Program-made: the position numbers and the translations under genes | Shown here: in pieces, positions 1 through 16,800 of the stretch | Layout of the letters: every line of letters starts with the position of its first letter | How positions within the stretch are numbered: position 1 is the first letter of the stretch | Notes under the pieces: generated by a model | Database searches by the model: none | Told to the model about the DNA's origin: nothing | What the model saw: the letters and a program-made list of their open reading frames with translations, nothing else | Assembly (NCBI GenBank): GCA_013365325.1 | Contig: JABVXV010000056.1 | Span: forward strand, 220,006 to 284,005 | Direction of reading: 5' to 3' | DNA: 64,000 nucleotides | Origin: Dipetalonema caudispina | Taxonomy: Eukaryota; Nematoda; Chromadorea; Rhabditida; Onchocercidae

Positions 1-4555
<4,555 letters not shown>

Positions 4556-6090
4556 GAGTTATTCTTTTGATTTCGTAAACTGTTAGCTGTCAAGTGATTG
4601 TGTACTTGAGGAATATTTAGAATAACATAGTTTCAAAGGTGTTATAGGATTGATAAGATGGTTGTTAAGAAAACTTTTTTAGCAGTTTGTGGAAAATATA
4701 ATTTATAATTATCCAAGACCATGCTTAAATTCCTTCTGTCTAACTGTGCCACGTTGGTTAGGCTTTCGATGGTTCTTGGTTATAGATGATTCACATGCGA
4801 CTTCGATTTGTTGATCTGCATAGTACTCCCAAGAATAGGTACTCTTTTTCTTTTGATTTTATTTAGCTTTCGTGCTTCAGCAATATATTCGGAATCAGCT
4901 TTTATTTCTGAGAAGTTTTTTGACTAAAATTCGAAATTCAGCTATATATTTGCTCTTATTTGATTTGTTTAAATTAACTGCATAGACGAAGTATAATTAG
5001 CTTTACATTACTGCTTCCTTTATACACACTTCCGGCATTGTATATAAAAATATAAAGCGGTTTCTTTTTAATCGAGCTATCTGTATTATATTTCACTGAT
5101 TTCCATCCTAAACCCTAGGCTTACTTTGTTAATCTCCTCTACTACCGGTGTATTTTTCCTCCTGTAAGTGATAACTGTTTTATGTAGGGTCAGTCTTATG
5201 ATACCATTCATGTATAATTTACAGTCGTACTGTGTAGTCAAAATAGAAATGGTAGCTATATTCGAACTCAGTTATTTTGTATGATTGTAACCTGTACTGT
5301 ACTGGAAGGAGGAAAGTGTGATTTCTCAGGTCTCACGGTTTTTCAATAGAATTTTGTGACTACGAGTACATGAATTATGCTAGTTTGTTGTATGATCTTC
5401 AAACTATGAGGTAATACTTAACTTAAATCAGTAGCTTCTAGATAGATATGTTTGAATTTTTCTTTCCAGTCATTTTAACTTCTGTTTGGGTTTCGGTTAA
5501 CATAAACCTTTTTTATGTGTCATACTTCGTAAGTGTGGTTGTAATGAATGGATAATATTGAACTTGTAGTGTCAGAAACGTGTAAAAAATTCTATTTCTG
5601 AAGCTGCATGATATGAAAGAAAAATTCCGAATTGATGATTGGACTGGATTATCCCAGTGATATAGATAAATTTTCTCGTAGGCCATTGCTGCCTTCGAGG
5701 TTTCACAGAGATTTTTTGGTAGAAATTTTTTGGCAAGCTTTTAAATTTTGCTAAATTTATGTTGCTTGCATCTTGTTTCATTGCTGTACATTTTGTATCA
5801 TTTGATTTTTATTTACATTTGAGCGAGTAAAGTTTTTCTTGGCCTTTCCAGTTGTACACTACTTTATCCTATTGTAGTTTTAGTATCCTATTATTCTTGA
5901 AAATTTTAGTTTTCTGACTGAACGTCTACGGGATTCAATGTTGTAGAATATTTGAGGAAATTTAAAAAGGTGATACAAAGTGTTTAAAATGCTGAAAATC
6001 ATTCGGTAACTTCAGGAGTCCTACGGAGAGAGACGGAAGACTGTTAACAGTGCTTATTATTGCTTCTCAAAAATTTGCTTCTTTTTTCAA
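4556..6090. other. Intergenic, membralin 3' flank to N6AMT1
   Basis: AT-rich sequence with no coding stretch that I can support. It should hold the membralin 3' UTR and the N6AMT1 promoter. The minus-strand open frame at 5572-5781 shows no family features or splice context and is treated as chance. Confidence 0.6.
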
Positions 6091-7597
6091 ATGCATCCGA
6101 CTCCATTGTATCGAATCACAAATGAGCAAAAGGATAGTGTTTATGAACCTGCCGAGGATACTTTCTTGTTATTGGATGCCCTGGAAAAGGATGCAGTGGT
6201 ATGGGTAAAATGTTAATAACTTCAAAAGAAAATTAACTTTGGAATTCTAATCTTCTAATTCCAAATTTCGAGAAAAAAGTTGGATGAAAGACCGAAGAGT
6301 TGTTACGACTAGTACAAAAATTACCGTCGGGAGTTGTCGTATGATTTCGAGATTTGCTTATTCTTTTTCAGGCTTTAAAAGGGTTAGAACCAAATGTGGT
6401 TGTTGAAATTGGAAGTGGTTCTGGTATTGTTTCGGTGTTTTGCCAGCAGTTACTTCATGTACCAGTGTTTACCTTAGTAACAGACATGAATTTTAAGGCT
6501 CTACAGGTTTGAATATTTTTTTTTAGAATCAAATTCAAAAATTTCAAACTTATCAGCAGCAGTCAACGAAGCTAAAAATTGACTAGTCCTTTGAATATTT
6601 CTGTTCTTGCAAATAGAAATAGGAGGTCTACTCGTTATTATAGCTCCACCTTTAGCCTTTAATCTTTTTGAATCTTACCTTCTGTATTAATCTTTTGAGG
6701 CAGCAGAGGGCTCAAAAAGACTAAGGTGTGCTATAACCAGGATTGTTGATAAATTTAAATTTGGCTGCTTTTTGATATACAAGGTTTTGAAAATGTTTGT
6801 CAGAACTACTTCTTCTTAATAATAAATTTTATTTAACTCATCAATTTTTTCTTAGTGCACTCGAACTACTGCACAGCTCAATAATGTATCAGTGGAAGCA
6901 GTTCAGTGTGACTTGTTATTAGCACTGAATTACCGATTGTTTGGTCTCGTTGATGTGCTGCTCTTTAATCCGCCATATGTACCCACCGAGTTAGAGGCTA
7001 CTTCGGACTCTGCAAGCTCATTTTTCTCTTTTTTTTTCTTCCACCATTAAGAATTATTTTTATACAGTTAATTTTTTTACCAAAACTATTGCCCAGGGAT
7101 TCGAATTATATTAATAATTATCCTAATTTGCCAGTAACTTAGTGACAGAGTAACCCTTTGTAAGATCAGCTTAATTTGGACTTTCCATACAATTACTTAA
7201 CTATTATCATATTATTTGCCATGTTTCCTGTTTTCCTCCTCACTTTCTATTAAGATTTGAGTAAAATAGAACAGCAGCGACTCGGCATTCCCATAATTCT
7301 GAATTAAAAATTTTCATTTACTCCAAAATTTTGCAATTCCTCTTACAGGCTCGTTGCTGGGCTGGTGGTCCTACAGGACGTGGTGCCCTTGATCGGCTTT
7401 TTGCTCAGCTTCCAGAAATTTTAGCGCCAGGCGGCTTTTTCTATGTTGTTGCACTTCATTCGAATGATATCGTGAATATGTTAGCTCGTAATCAATCAAC
7501 TTTTTCCAGTGAAATTCTGCTCGAAAGGAGATGTGGCATTGAGCATCTTTTTGTGCTTAAATTTACGAAATCAAGATATAGAAAGATGTCGGAATAA
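6091..7597 (+). CDS. N6AMT1: HemK2/N6AMT1-type N5-glutamine methyltransferase
   Basis: SAM-dependent class I methyltransferase. N6AMT1/HemK2 with its partner TRM112 methylates the glutamine of the GGQ motif of release factor eRF1, and histone H4K12 has also been reported as a substrate. Exons 6091-6198, 6372-6506, 6856-7011 and 7349-7597 give 215 residues against 214 in human, with phase 0 at every junction. The N-terminus has YEPAEDTFLLLDAL. SAM motif I is VVEIGSGSGIVS (residues 46-57). The substrate-binding NPPY is at residues 119-122, followed by CWAGGPTGRGALDR. The C-terminus LFVLKFTKS matches the family end. The third intron needs a GC donor (TCT|GCAAGC), because no GT donor in that stretch keeps the frame. 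The start is the ATG just before HPTPLYRI; no acceptor lies directly upstream, so trans-splicing is not indicated. Confidence 0.95.
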
Positions 7598-8869
7598 TCT
7601 GTCATTTCAGTACTCAGTTCCGTTTATTTAATATTACTGTGTAGTAGATTATATACGTAAATAGTGGAAAAAGTTTAAATGATTATGGATGATTCCTGTA
7701 TAGCTTTCATAATGTCTGAAAACAGTAATGATTAATGAGCGATAAATATAATTCGTGGAATTTCAATCATTCCTATACGTAACTATAACCCCGATATCAG
7801 CATTCTGCGTTCCTTACATCTGTTATTAAAGTTAAAGCATCCGCGATAAGATCGGCCGACTGAATGGCCAGTCATAACACTAATGAATAATTAATATACT
7901 GTATGAATAAATTGATTCCAAGGGTTGCATAATGACGTTTGGCAAAATGAGCAGAAAATTATTTGAAATATCTAAAAGTTACTGTGTTGGTAAATATCAA
8001 AAGATTTTGAGACATACACTAATCTTCACTTGAGGATCTATTTGTTATATAATTTGGCATTATTATTTACGATTCTTACCATTCAGATCTTACCTTGGAA
8101 TTGGATTTTGTATGATGCAAAGTATGGAAGCATGCAATACTTCGAAATGACCAACATTCTAATTCTTATGTTGGTGTTTATGAGGTTAAGGGAAATGGCA
8201 AAAAGAATGAAATGGGATGAAATAGTACAGCTATTTTTGTACTCCAATTTCAAAAATTGCTAATCTGCATTAGATATGTTTGGATTCTTCGTCGTTCTTC
8301 AAGTTTTTTTTTTTTCACTGACAACCTATTTTTTTTTTTCACTTGAACCATTACTTTTAATCATAAATTTATTACTGATTATATCGCAGCAATGTACATA
8401 CATTTATCATGGTAAATATTGTTATTATTAAATGTATGGTCATTTTTTTAAAATGAATTCTGGAGTTTGAAAGTTCTGTTGGGATTCGAAAGTTGTGTAT
8501 TTTTTCAAATCTGCGGTGAACTGGAAAAAAACTTTTTATTGAATACAGTTTCCTTTTTTTTTTTTGTTAATTCAGCGGGATTTTCTCATCCTCAGTGCAT
8601 TGCACTTTATGATACCTGAAAACCAAAATATGGAAAAGCACTAGCGAAGCAAGCAGCAATCGGGAACCTTCAAATTAACTGGAATTCGAATTTCAAAATT
8701 CTCCAGCGGTAAGATTTAACAATTTCAGTGGTGTTAAATTGAAGGTTTAAGTTTGGCTGGTAGATGCGTTTTTTCTTTTGTCGCAGTATGGTTGTTATGT
8801 TTTCGTAGATTTTTATGGTCAGAATTCTTTTAGAGACAAAAATTGAACATTCGTTGGGGATTTCAGTGA
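7598..8869. other. Intergenic, N6AMT1 to OVCA2
   Basis: Likely N6AMT1 3' UTR with an AATAAA at 7906-7911, then AT-rich sequence with poly-T runs. An open frame at 8030-8263 resembles a short hydrophobic peptide but has no start, splice or family support and is not called. Confidence 0.55.
8861..8866 (+). promoter_or_regulatory. Probable trans-splice acceptor of the OVCA2 gene
   Basis: TTTCAG lies 3 nt before the ATG at 8870 with no coding exon upstream. In nematodes this is the typical position for spliced-leader addition. Inference from position only. Confidence 0.5.
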
Positions 8870-10998
8870 ATGGAATTTACGCCAAAACTCAGAGTAAGTT
8901 CCTTTTCAGGCTTTTAATTTTGATTTTTTGCTTCGAAATTCATAATTCAACTTTTTCCCCTCTGGAATTTTGAGATTTGGAATTCGTTTCTGTTTGAAAT
9001 CGAGGAAGTAAAAAAGTTTTCAGATTCTTTGTCTTCATGGTTATCAGCAAAATGCCACGATTTTCCGGGAAAAGTCAGGTAGTTTCCGGCGTCCCATGAA
9101 AAAATGCGTTGATTTCGGTAGGATTTAAATGTCTTCATGATGTTGAATACTTCATCAGTAATTCTCGTTTCTAATATTCATAGCAAATACGCGAGAATAT
9201 TATGGTAGTGTGTTTGATGCTTGCATTTTATGTTACATAACTCCTTTGAACTGGGTATCTGTCTTATTGAGTAATGTTGGAGCACCAACATTTTTCTCTT
9301 CTTTTTCAGTTTTTATGGATGCCCCACATGAAGTTGAATGGGAGCATCCTTCAGAAACTGCAAGTGATGCTGTATCAGGTGAGACTTAGAATTTACTTCT
9401 TACTACTTTCATTACAAATCAATCCAATAGACTTTCGCTATGCCAGATTGTACCCTTCAGACGTACTTTTTTATTTCTTATAGGATGTTTTCGAAATTTT
9501 CACTTGAATTCTAATTTCATGACCAGTAAGAAATGTAAGAAAAAACATATTCCGTGAAATGGTTGTATCTTAACCAGTTTGCAAAAAATTTAATTTATTG
9601 GAAAAGCAGGATTAATTTTTTACAAAGTTATTAATACTGTGATGAAATGAGCAAATTTATCCACATTTTATAAACTTTTGCTTATAGCAGTTGCACAACC
9701 AACAAATTGTCGAGGATGGTGGTATGTCTCGAAACGTTTTTATACCAGGAAAGTGAGAGATTATGAAGGTTTCGAAGAATCTGTGCAGGCAGTCGTCGAC
9801 TTTGCTCGGAAGGAGGTAAGGTTTCTTTTTTCTGTTTTGTTCTGTTTCGAATAAATGATAAGTTTAAAGTTGTACAAAATTTTTTTCGTTTATGACATTG
9901 AGAGAAGTGTGGGCTAATTCCCAAACTTTGGAAATTCTTCTGGAAGCATCCATAATATGAGTCTTACATTAACTCTTCTGGAACCAATATGCTTCTCTTA
10001 CTTAAAAGAAACACCATCTTATTCAATCAATTAAAGAGAAAAAAAGAAAGATGAATTTAGGGACCTTTTGATGGAATACTTGGTTTCAGTCAGGGTGCTA
10101 CCTTAGCTTTCTTACTATCTGCTCTGAAGCAAAAAGGAGGTACATTTCTTATTTATAATTTCTGTTTTTGTGAGTCCTTGTAGCTTGCTGAATGCTTCAG
10201 AAAGGTTGCCGACAACTTCAAATTGCTACTTATAAGCGGAAAACAATTTTATAAAGAAAAAAAAAATTTTTCTATCGAAAAGTGAAAATTTTTTTTGAAG
10301 TTTGCATTTTAGACGTTTTTTCTTCATTTGTTTTTAACCACGTTTTTCATTGTCAGAGTTCAGTCTGATGATCAAGTTTCAGATGTGAATATCGATTTTA
10401 GATTTCTAATTCTAATATCCGGATTCCCGAGTAGGAATTTTGAGCACCAAGAATTGAACGAGATGGCTCAGCCGAATATTCCGTGTTTACATGTATACGG
10501 TGAAACCGATAAGGTTAAATTTCGCTTGCTTTTTCTTCAAGAAAGATACTTTTGCAGATTATTTATGAAAGCTTATGATAACTTTCACATCTTTCATCTA
10601 AGTTTTTCTATGCCAAATTTTTCTCGTGTTTTTTAAATTTCGGGTTTTTTTTCAACATTTTGAAATCTTTCTGCGTATTGTTTTATTTTTAAGTAGGAAC
10701 AGAGGAGTTCGATGTGATTAAAAATGATCAGGATTTCAATAATGGAGTTTTATAACATTGGAAAGTTAAAAGTACTTGAGATTTTTAAAATAGTTAAATC
10801 TTAATTTTGAAAACCGTCGTCGGTTTTATTTTGCAGGTTGTTTCTTATGAATTAAGTGCAAAACTTGTGGGACTTTTCGACAAAGATATGGTTGTTGTGG
10901 TTGAGCATCCAGGTGGACATATGATGCCTAATATGTCCAAATATAAGACGATGATTGATAAATTTTTCGAAATAGTGAAAAGTGTTGCCAGCATTTAG
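8870..10998 (+). CDS. OVCA2: OVCA2/FSH1-family serine hydrolase
   Basis: Alpha/beta-hydrolase of the FSH1/OVCA2 family. Family members are serine esterases, and human OVCA2 has been described as hydrolysing long-chain alkyl esters. Exons 8870-8893, 9024-9117, 9310-9378, 9691-9815, 10061-10139, 10383-10513 and 10837-10998 give 227 residues, the same length as human OVCA2, and all phases close. The N-terminus reads LRILCLHGYQQNATIFREK. The nucleophile serine is in GFSQG (Ser114), the acid is Asp173 in GETDK, and the base is His202 in PGGHMMP. CRGWWY in exon 4 matches the conserved RGWW. A TTTCAG lies 3 nt before the ATG. No signal peptide is seen, so the protein is probably cytosolic. The family call is secure; the substrate is not known from sequence. 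Confidence 0.93.
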
Positions 10999-11038
10999 AA
11001 ATAATTTATTGATACTGATATGTTACTATAATATGCCG

Positions 11039-11044
11039 AATAAA
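11039..11044 (+). terminator. Polyadenylation signal AATAAA of OVCA2
   Basis: Canonical AATAAA about 40 nt after the OVCA2 stop codon; the best-placed poly(A) signal for this gene. Confidence 0.55.
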
Positions 11045-11876
11045 AATTCGAAGTTAGCAGTAGACTAGTCAAGGTGGTCAATGTATAAAAACATAGCAGT
11101 GTGAATCAAAACCAAGTTAGCACTGTTGTTCTTAGCTATATTTCAAGTTTATATAGAGAATCAGGCATAGTGTTAGGGCACGGTAATATGCTCCATAACC
11201 GACTTAAAATTTTAAGCATGATAAAATGTTGAACAGAATGGTGGCAAAATACTGCTCTTAATTTGAATATTCAATATATATACCAAACTTAAAGTATTTT
11301 AATATCTCAATATGGTGTCGAATATATTAATATTGGGATACGAAGAATATTGCATATTTGGGTTACGGCGTGGGTGTTGTCTGGCGATTTAATGGTGTCA
11401 GTAGTGATTTGAAAAGATTATTGACCCTTTGTCCTGCAAAACAGTTAAAGACAGATCTTCCCTGAGATAAATATTATTAAACTTTGAGCAACTGATGTAT
11501 TTTTTGGAGAAAGGATATGAGAAATGAATTAAATTCTAAAAAACCTAAAGGAACTTCTCATATTGCTCCTCTTTCCTCTAAATTCTTCCGCAATTATCTA
11601 ATGTTGTGATATTATTTGGTTAATCTTTTTCAGTCTAATTGTGAATTTTAATTTTCAGTTGCAGTTGTTCTGTCTCATATCTCATCTTGCTTAGTATTTA
11701 AAAGTTCAAAATGTCTGTGAAACAATCTTCTCAAGCTGATGTTCGGATGTTTACTGTAAATATGATGAAGTTTGATAGCACTTTAAAGTTCTTGCAGTAT
11801 TTATAGAAAGATTTCTGAAGAAGATACACCTATTTATGCTCAAAATCAAAACGACTTTCCGCAAATATTGTTATAT
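11045..11876. other. Convergent intergenic region
   Basis: Lies between the 3' ends of the OVCA2 gene (+) and the TSR gene (-). AT-rich. A 31-codon ATG frame starts near 11711 about 60 nt after a TTTTCAG, but it has no domain support and is not called. Confidence 0.5.
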
Positions 11877-13808
11877 TTAATAATAGTAATAGTAGTCATA
11901 GTAATCATATTCATAAAGGGTATCAAACATTTTTTGTGATTTTCCAGACTTGTCAGCATTCTGTGATTTTGAGATCGTTCGTGGAAGATGTCTGTAGCGT
12001 CGTTGTCGTTGTTTATAGTCCTTCCGACCATAACCATTTCGACTATCCTTTTTTTTCGTTTTCTTTGAAGCTGAATTTATATTAAATCACACTTTTCAAC
12101 AATACGATCTTGTGATACCTGGATCAAAACATGTAAGAAAGGGATATTCAGGGAATATGACAGTAAAATACTATAAACAAAACCCGACCCCTATTTTATA
12201 GCATTCTTTGCAGAATACACAGAGATCGTTTTGGAACTTCAATGAAGTTTTTAATGATGGTTGTGGATGAATTAAGACAAAATGAAGAGTGAATACCATT
12301 TGTGAAATTGAAAAATCAAATACTTCCTATATCTACCTATAAGTATTACATGTAATACGTAGAACCTACCGTGTGGTGTATCCGTATTTGTAATAGTCGA
12401 GGTGAGAATTTCAGTGTTATTTATTTTGTTGACCATTTCGATATCAAATTCTCCACTACCTTCAGTAATATTATCTTCAGGATTTCCGGTGTTATTAAGA
12501 GTAGTCTTAATCACACTGGTTGTATTAAGAGGGGTGTTGGTTTCATTCGAGTTTGTATTACCGAATGTTTTGCTATTAGGAAATTTCTCTTTAATTTTGT
12601 TCCAAGCAAGCAGTGCTTCTTTCTTTCGATCGTCAAGTTCTGGCTCTGTATTTTCTTCGATACTCTCCCAAGCAACTATTGCTTCTTTCCTTTGGCTTTT
12701 TGAATCATCAAATTCAGGCTCTTCATCACCTTTAATACTCTTCCAAGCAACTACTGCTTCTTTCCTTTGGCCTTTTGAATCGTCAAGTTCTACCTCTTCA
12801 TCACCTTTAATACTCTTCCAAGCAACTACTGCTTCTTTCCTTTGATTTTGTGAATCGTCATATTTCGGCTTATCATTTTGAATTTTTTCCGGTATCAAGC
12901 ATTTTCCGTTTGTAAATTGAAACGGTTCACAACATGGTTCTTCTTCATTCACACACGGTTTTGGATTACAGTGGCGGACATGTACGATGTGCGTACCATT
13001 TCTAAAAGATCAGTTAATAAAATTTTCTAAGATTAAAATTTCTTGCGTAATAAATGATGGTGTTATATGGCATTTGTAAATTTCTTCCTTATAAATTTCT
13101 GAATTTTGTCGAAAGATTAATTACATTTAAAAATAATTTGCAGACTGTAGAACATACGGTAATGTTAGTGTACGATTTTGTATACCACATCCACCGCATG
13201 AATCTGAACATTTGCTCCATTCACTCCAACCTTCTGAAATTAGTATCTTCTGAAGTAATAAATACTGAAATAAAACGATTTTTCATATTTTTAAATTACC
13301 CTTTAGTAACTCTAAAATGAAACAAAGAGGAAGTCATCTCAAACTTGCAAAATTTCTATGATGAAAAAATTGCAGATATTTTAACCTACCGTTTGATAAA
13401 TCGATCAACGATTTGTTTGTAAGGGAATTAGTTTCTTTTTCCTAAAACAACATGATTTTTTCGAAAATAATTTCAACATGTTTATTTGCATGTTTATTTT
13501 TTTTAACTTCTTTCTGCCGCATCATAAAAACTTGTCCCTATATATAATTGTATATTTTGAAACATTTTACAACAAATTTACAACACAAGAACTGTAATTC
13601 TGATTTGTATGACACATAACTTATTTAATTCGCAAGATGAACTCACACCATTATATGGGAAAAAATATATGCAAACCAAGGAAAATGTTTCTTGTTCAAA
13701 TTCCCTCTAAAATTCGAATTTAAATTTAAATTTAAAAAACTGAAAAATTACTTGAGAAGTAGCTTGTATCAGGAGAAATGATAAAACAGCGAGCCAGATG
13801 AACAACAT
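11877..13808 (-). CDS. Secreted thrombospondin type-1 repeat protein with internal 25-aa repeats
   Basis: Unnamed secreted protein. Minus-strand exons 13752-13808, 13390-13441, 13158-13233, 12370-13001 and 11877-12070 give 336 residues with all phases closed. Residues 1-19 are a signal peptide (MLFIWLAVLSFLLIQATSQ). Residues 38-78 hold a TSR domain: GWSEWSKCSDSCGGCG with W39, W42, C45, C49 and C52, then C73 and C78. A short Cys cluster follows (EPCCEPF, NGKC). Residues 115-202 are tandem repeats built on QRKEAVVAWKSIKGDEE. A Thr/Asn-rich stretch with several N-x-S/T sequons follows, then a basic segment and a tail ending in DYYDYYYYY and TAA. TSR domains usually mediate extracellular matrix or receptor contacts; here the partner is unknown. 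The repeat and tail are not from any family I recognise. Confidence 0.85.
12581..12844 (-). repeat. In-frame 75-bp tandem repeat in the TSR gene
   Basis: Two nearly identical 25-codon units (12844-12770 and 12769-12695), a third diverged 23-codon unit (12694-12626) and a degenerate fourth start (12625-12581). Each unit has the core KEAxxAWxxI followed by acidic residues and a DDSK- or DDRK-like end. Identity decays toward the C-terminal side, consistent with recent duplication of the first two units. Confidence 0.85.
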
Positions 13809-16800
13809 GCAGAAGGATAGCGATTTGACTTTATCACGAATGGATCGGGTTATTATATATTAAGGTGACAGAACGATCATCACTGATGATGACCTTGGAC
13901 TTATTTTATTTCCAAATATCTTCGGTGAATTTCTTCTGTCTCTCACAGAAAAATATGGAGAAATGATTAGCTGTATTTTTTTTCTTTATGGAAATTGGAG
14001 AAACTTTTGTGTTCATTGCTTTGGTCATTTTTTTTTTTTCTCTTTATTCTACAATCTAAACATTATGCTAAATTTAATGCAATTAATTTTATGCAGCAAA
14101 TTGCAAGGAAGAAATCTTCCATGAATCACCGGTTAATCGTGCTATCAAAAAATTCAATATTAGCAAGTAACACTTGGCTATCGTTTCCAATTCTGGCTTT
14201 AAATTCTGTACTTAAATTTTTGCTGATGAAAAATTTAGAAAAAACATGCAATCATTTATTTGTGAAAGATTCTGTAAACTATGATAAAACAGAATATGGA
14301 TTGTGTGATATTACTTCGATGATCATTTGTGGATGACTAATTTATGGATTATTTCAAATAAACGTTTGTTTATCGCACAGATAAAGCAAGAATTTATGAC
14401 ACAAGTTTTTTTCATCATGCAGAAAGTTCAAAAGTTGTTTATATATGAGGTTAACCCATGAAGAAGTAACATTCTAGAATGAATGATCTTCATTCAAATC
14501 AAACTATTGTACCATTAGGTGCAAATTTTCCATACTACTTCTAGGAGAATCATAATATTGAAAGGTGAACTAATTGGTTAATTTTTGAATTTTAAAAAGA
14601 AATTACCTACCTCTAAGTGATCAGAATTGACTATGGTTATTTGCATCATATTTTTTCTTCACAAGTTAATTTAGAATGAATACTCAAGAGTGAAAAGATT
14701 CATCATAGAATCGCAGTTGAAAGATTAGCCTTGAAAGTAACGCTGTACAGGAGAGAAACAATTGCATACCTCAAGCAATTATTTTTTAAAATTGAATTTC
14801 TTGTCGCAAAACAAGTAATGCAATTAGAAAATATCTTTAATAGTAAAATCAAAGTTTAAATAACTTTAAAGATAGTGATAACAGTAGGAAGAGCATTATC
14901 TCCGATACGATTAACGAGAAAAACTAATGATGGGAGTTCAAAGTTGAATACACAACAAAAAAAAAAACATTTACCTTACCATTTTATCACTGTTATCATC
15001 TCGTAACTAAGATAGTTTCAGTTCATTACTGTTTTAGATTGAAAATACTGCTAATCGGAACTATTATAGTTCCGCATATCAAAATTTAGAAACAACGAAA
15101 CAGTTCAGAACAATATTTACGATAATATATATCCAAACAGTAATTTCATGAATTAAGTAATCATCCAAAAACAAAACTTTTCTTACGTTTGATTCATATT
15201 TATCAAAAGTATGAAACTTGGCTGTCATCTTTTTCCAAATTTCGAGAATAATGAGGTAATAATCGTCAATTATTGTTCATTCATACATATACTTCCTCGT
15301 CATCATTTTTTTGAAAAGAGAAATGCAAATGTCCACATTTGATTAATTGCTACTTTTTGATCAATAACCAACAAAAGTTTAAAATAATTGCTCAATTTTG
15401 TTTTTGTTTTGGTTTTTAAAAACATTTCAAATATAAATAAATTATGGTTAATCTTACTTCCCTCAATTTGATAACTTTCACGAATGACTTTTCTTCTCAT
15501 ATATGATGGCAATCAATTTTATCTTTTATAAATGACTGAATAAAAATAGTGTATGAAAACTTACAGATTTTGTACTAAAATGGAGCAAATTTATTAAAAA
15601 AGGATAAAATTTTCCAATTTTAAGTTTTGGCAGAGCATTTTTGTTGCTTTGATAAATATCATTCAATGATAAAAGTGACATTATTGATCAAAGTTCTTTT
15701 TTTCGTTCTTTTTCATAGTGTCCAATGCATTGACAAATGCGCAATGATTTATTTTGAAATTGTTTCGAAATGAAATAAAAGTGAAATATGATATTTCACT
15801 TAACTAACCAACACTTTAGTGTAAATATATCAAAAATTTTAGCAGCTTTTTAAAGTATCCTCAAGAGAATAAGAAATTAATAATTCATGTACTTAAAAAT
15901 CTTCATTCAATCAATAATGAGGCACATTCTTCAATATCATAGATTTTCAAAAGCTTCCATAAACTTTGGAAAATTTTAAATCTCTCAAAATATTATCTAG
16001 GGCTGCTAACAGAAGTTTAAAATCTTTCGAACAGTTAAAAAGTCCCTTCATTTTGAAATTTTAAATTTTAAAAAAGATAAAATACATTTAATTTAATGTT
16101 TGTTTGGGTGAAAAAATTTTTCCTTCATTTTGTCGAAAAATTTCCTCATTTTATAATCTCAAAATTTAAAATTTTTAAAAGATTTCAACCTCTTATGTTA
16201 CGTTTTTGACTTTTCGACTTATTTTTGCACTTTTCTTTTCTTTTTTTTTTTTTTGTTATTCCTTGAGAGCATAAAATATGGGTATAGTGAATAATACGTG
16301 AAGAATTATGAAATGAAGATAAAAATTGAAGCAAAATGAGAAGAAGGAATGATTTTGGAAGACAACAAAGACTATTTGATAAATGATACTGCAAATATTT
16401 GATGGTCTGATATGAAACGGAAAATGAAATCACAAGGGACACAAGCTTGAAAAGTTTAATTTTGCCTATCAAACTTTGTTAGCCATTTTCACAAACTTTT
16501 TCCACTCTTCATCCTTTTTAATGCTTATCTTAAGACAACATCGATGGATGTAAGAAAGTAAGTTAGCATTAAGAATGAGAATAATAGCTACAAAATATTT
16601 CCAAAATATTTCACTACACTTCCATCTTTCATCTGTCAGAGCCATTCATCCATCAGTCTATTCATCTATCTTCCTATTGCATCCTCTCTTCCGGAATACT
16701 TTACGACATTCTTTTCAAAATGAATAGATACTGATTTGTACAGAGCTAAGGAACATTTGCGCATTTCTTCAATATTTGCTTATTTTCATCACTTCTTCGT

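Noticed and set aside
11711..11806. Short ATG frame (about 31 codons) after a TTTTCAG
   Set aside because: Too short, no domain, no partner exon; lies in a convergent 3' region.
12371..12845. Plus-strand open frames of 110 and 147 codons
   Set aside because: Antisense shadows of the repeat exon of the minus-strand TSR gene.
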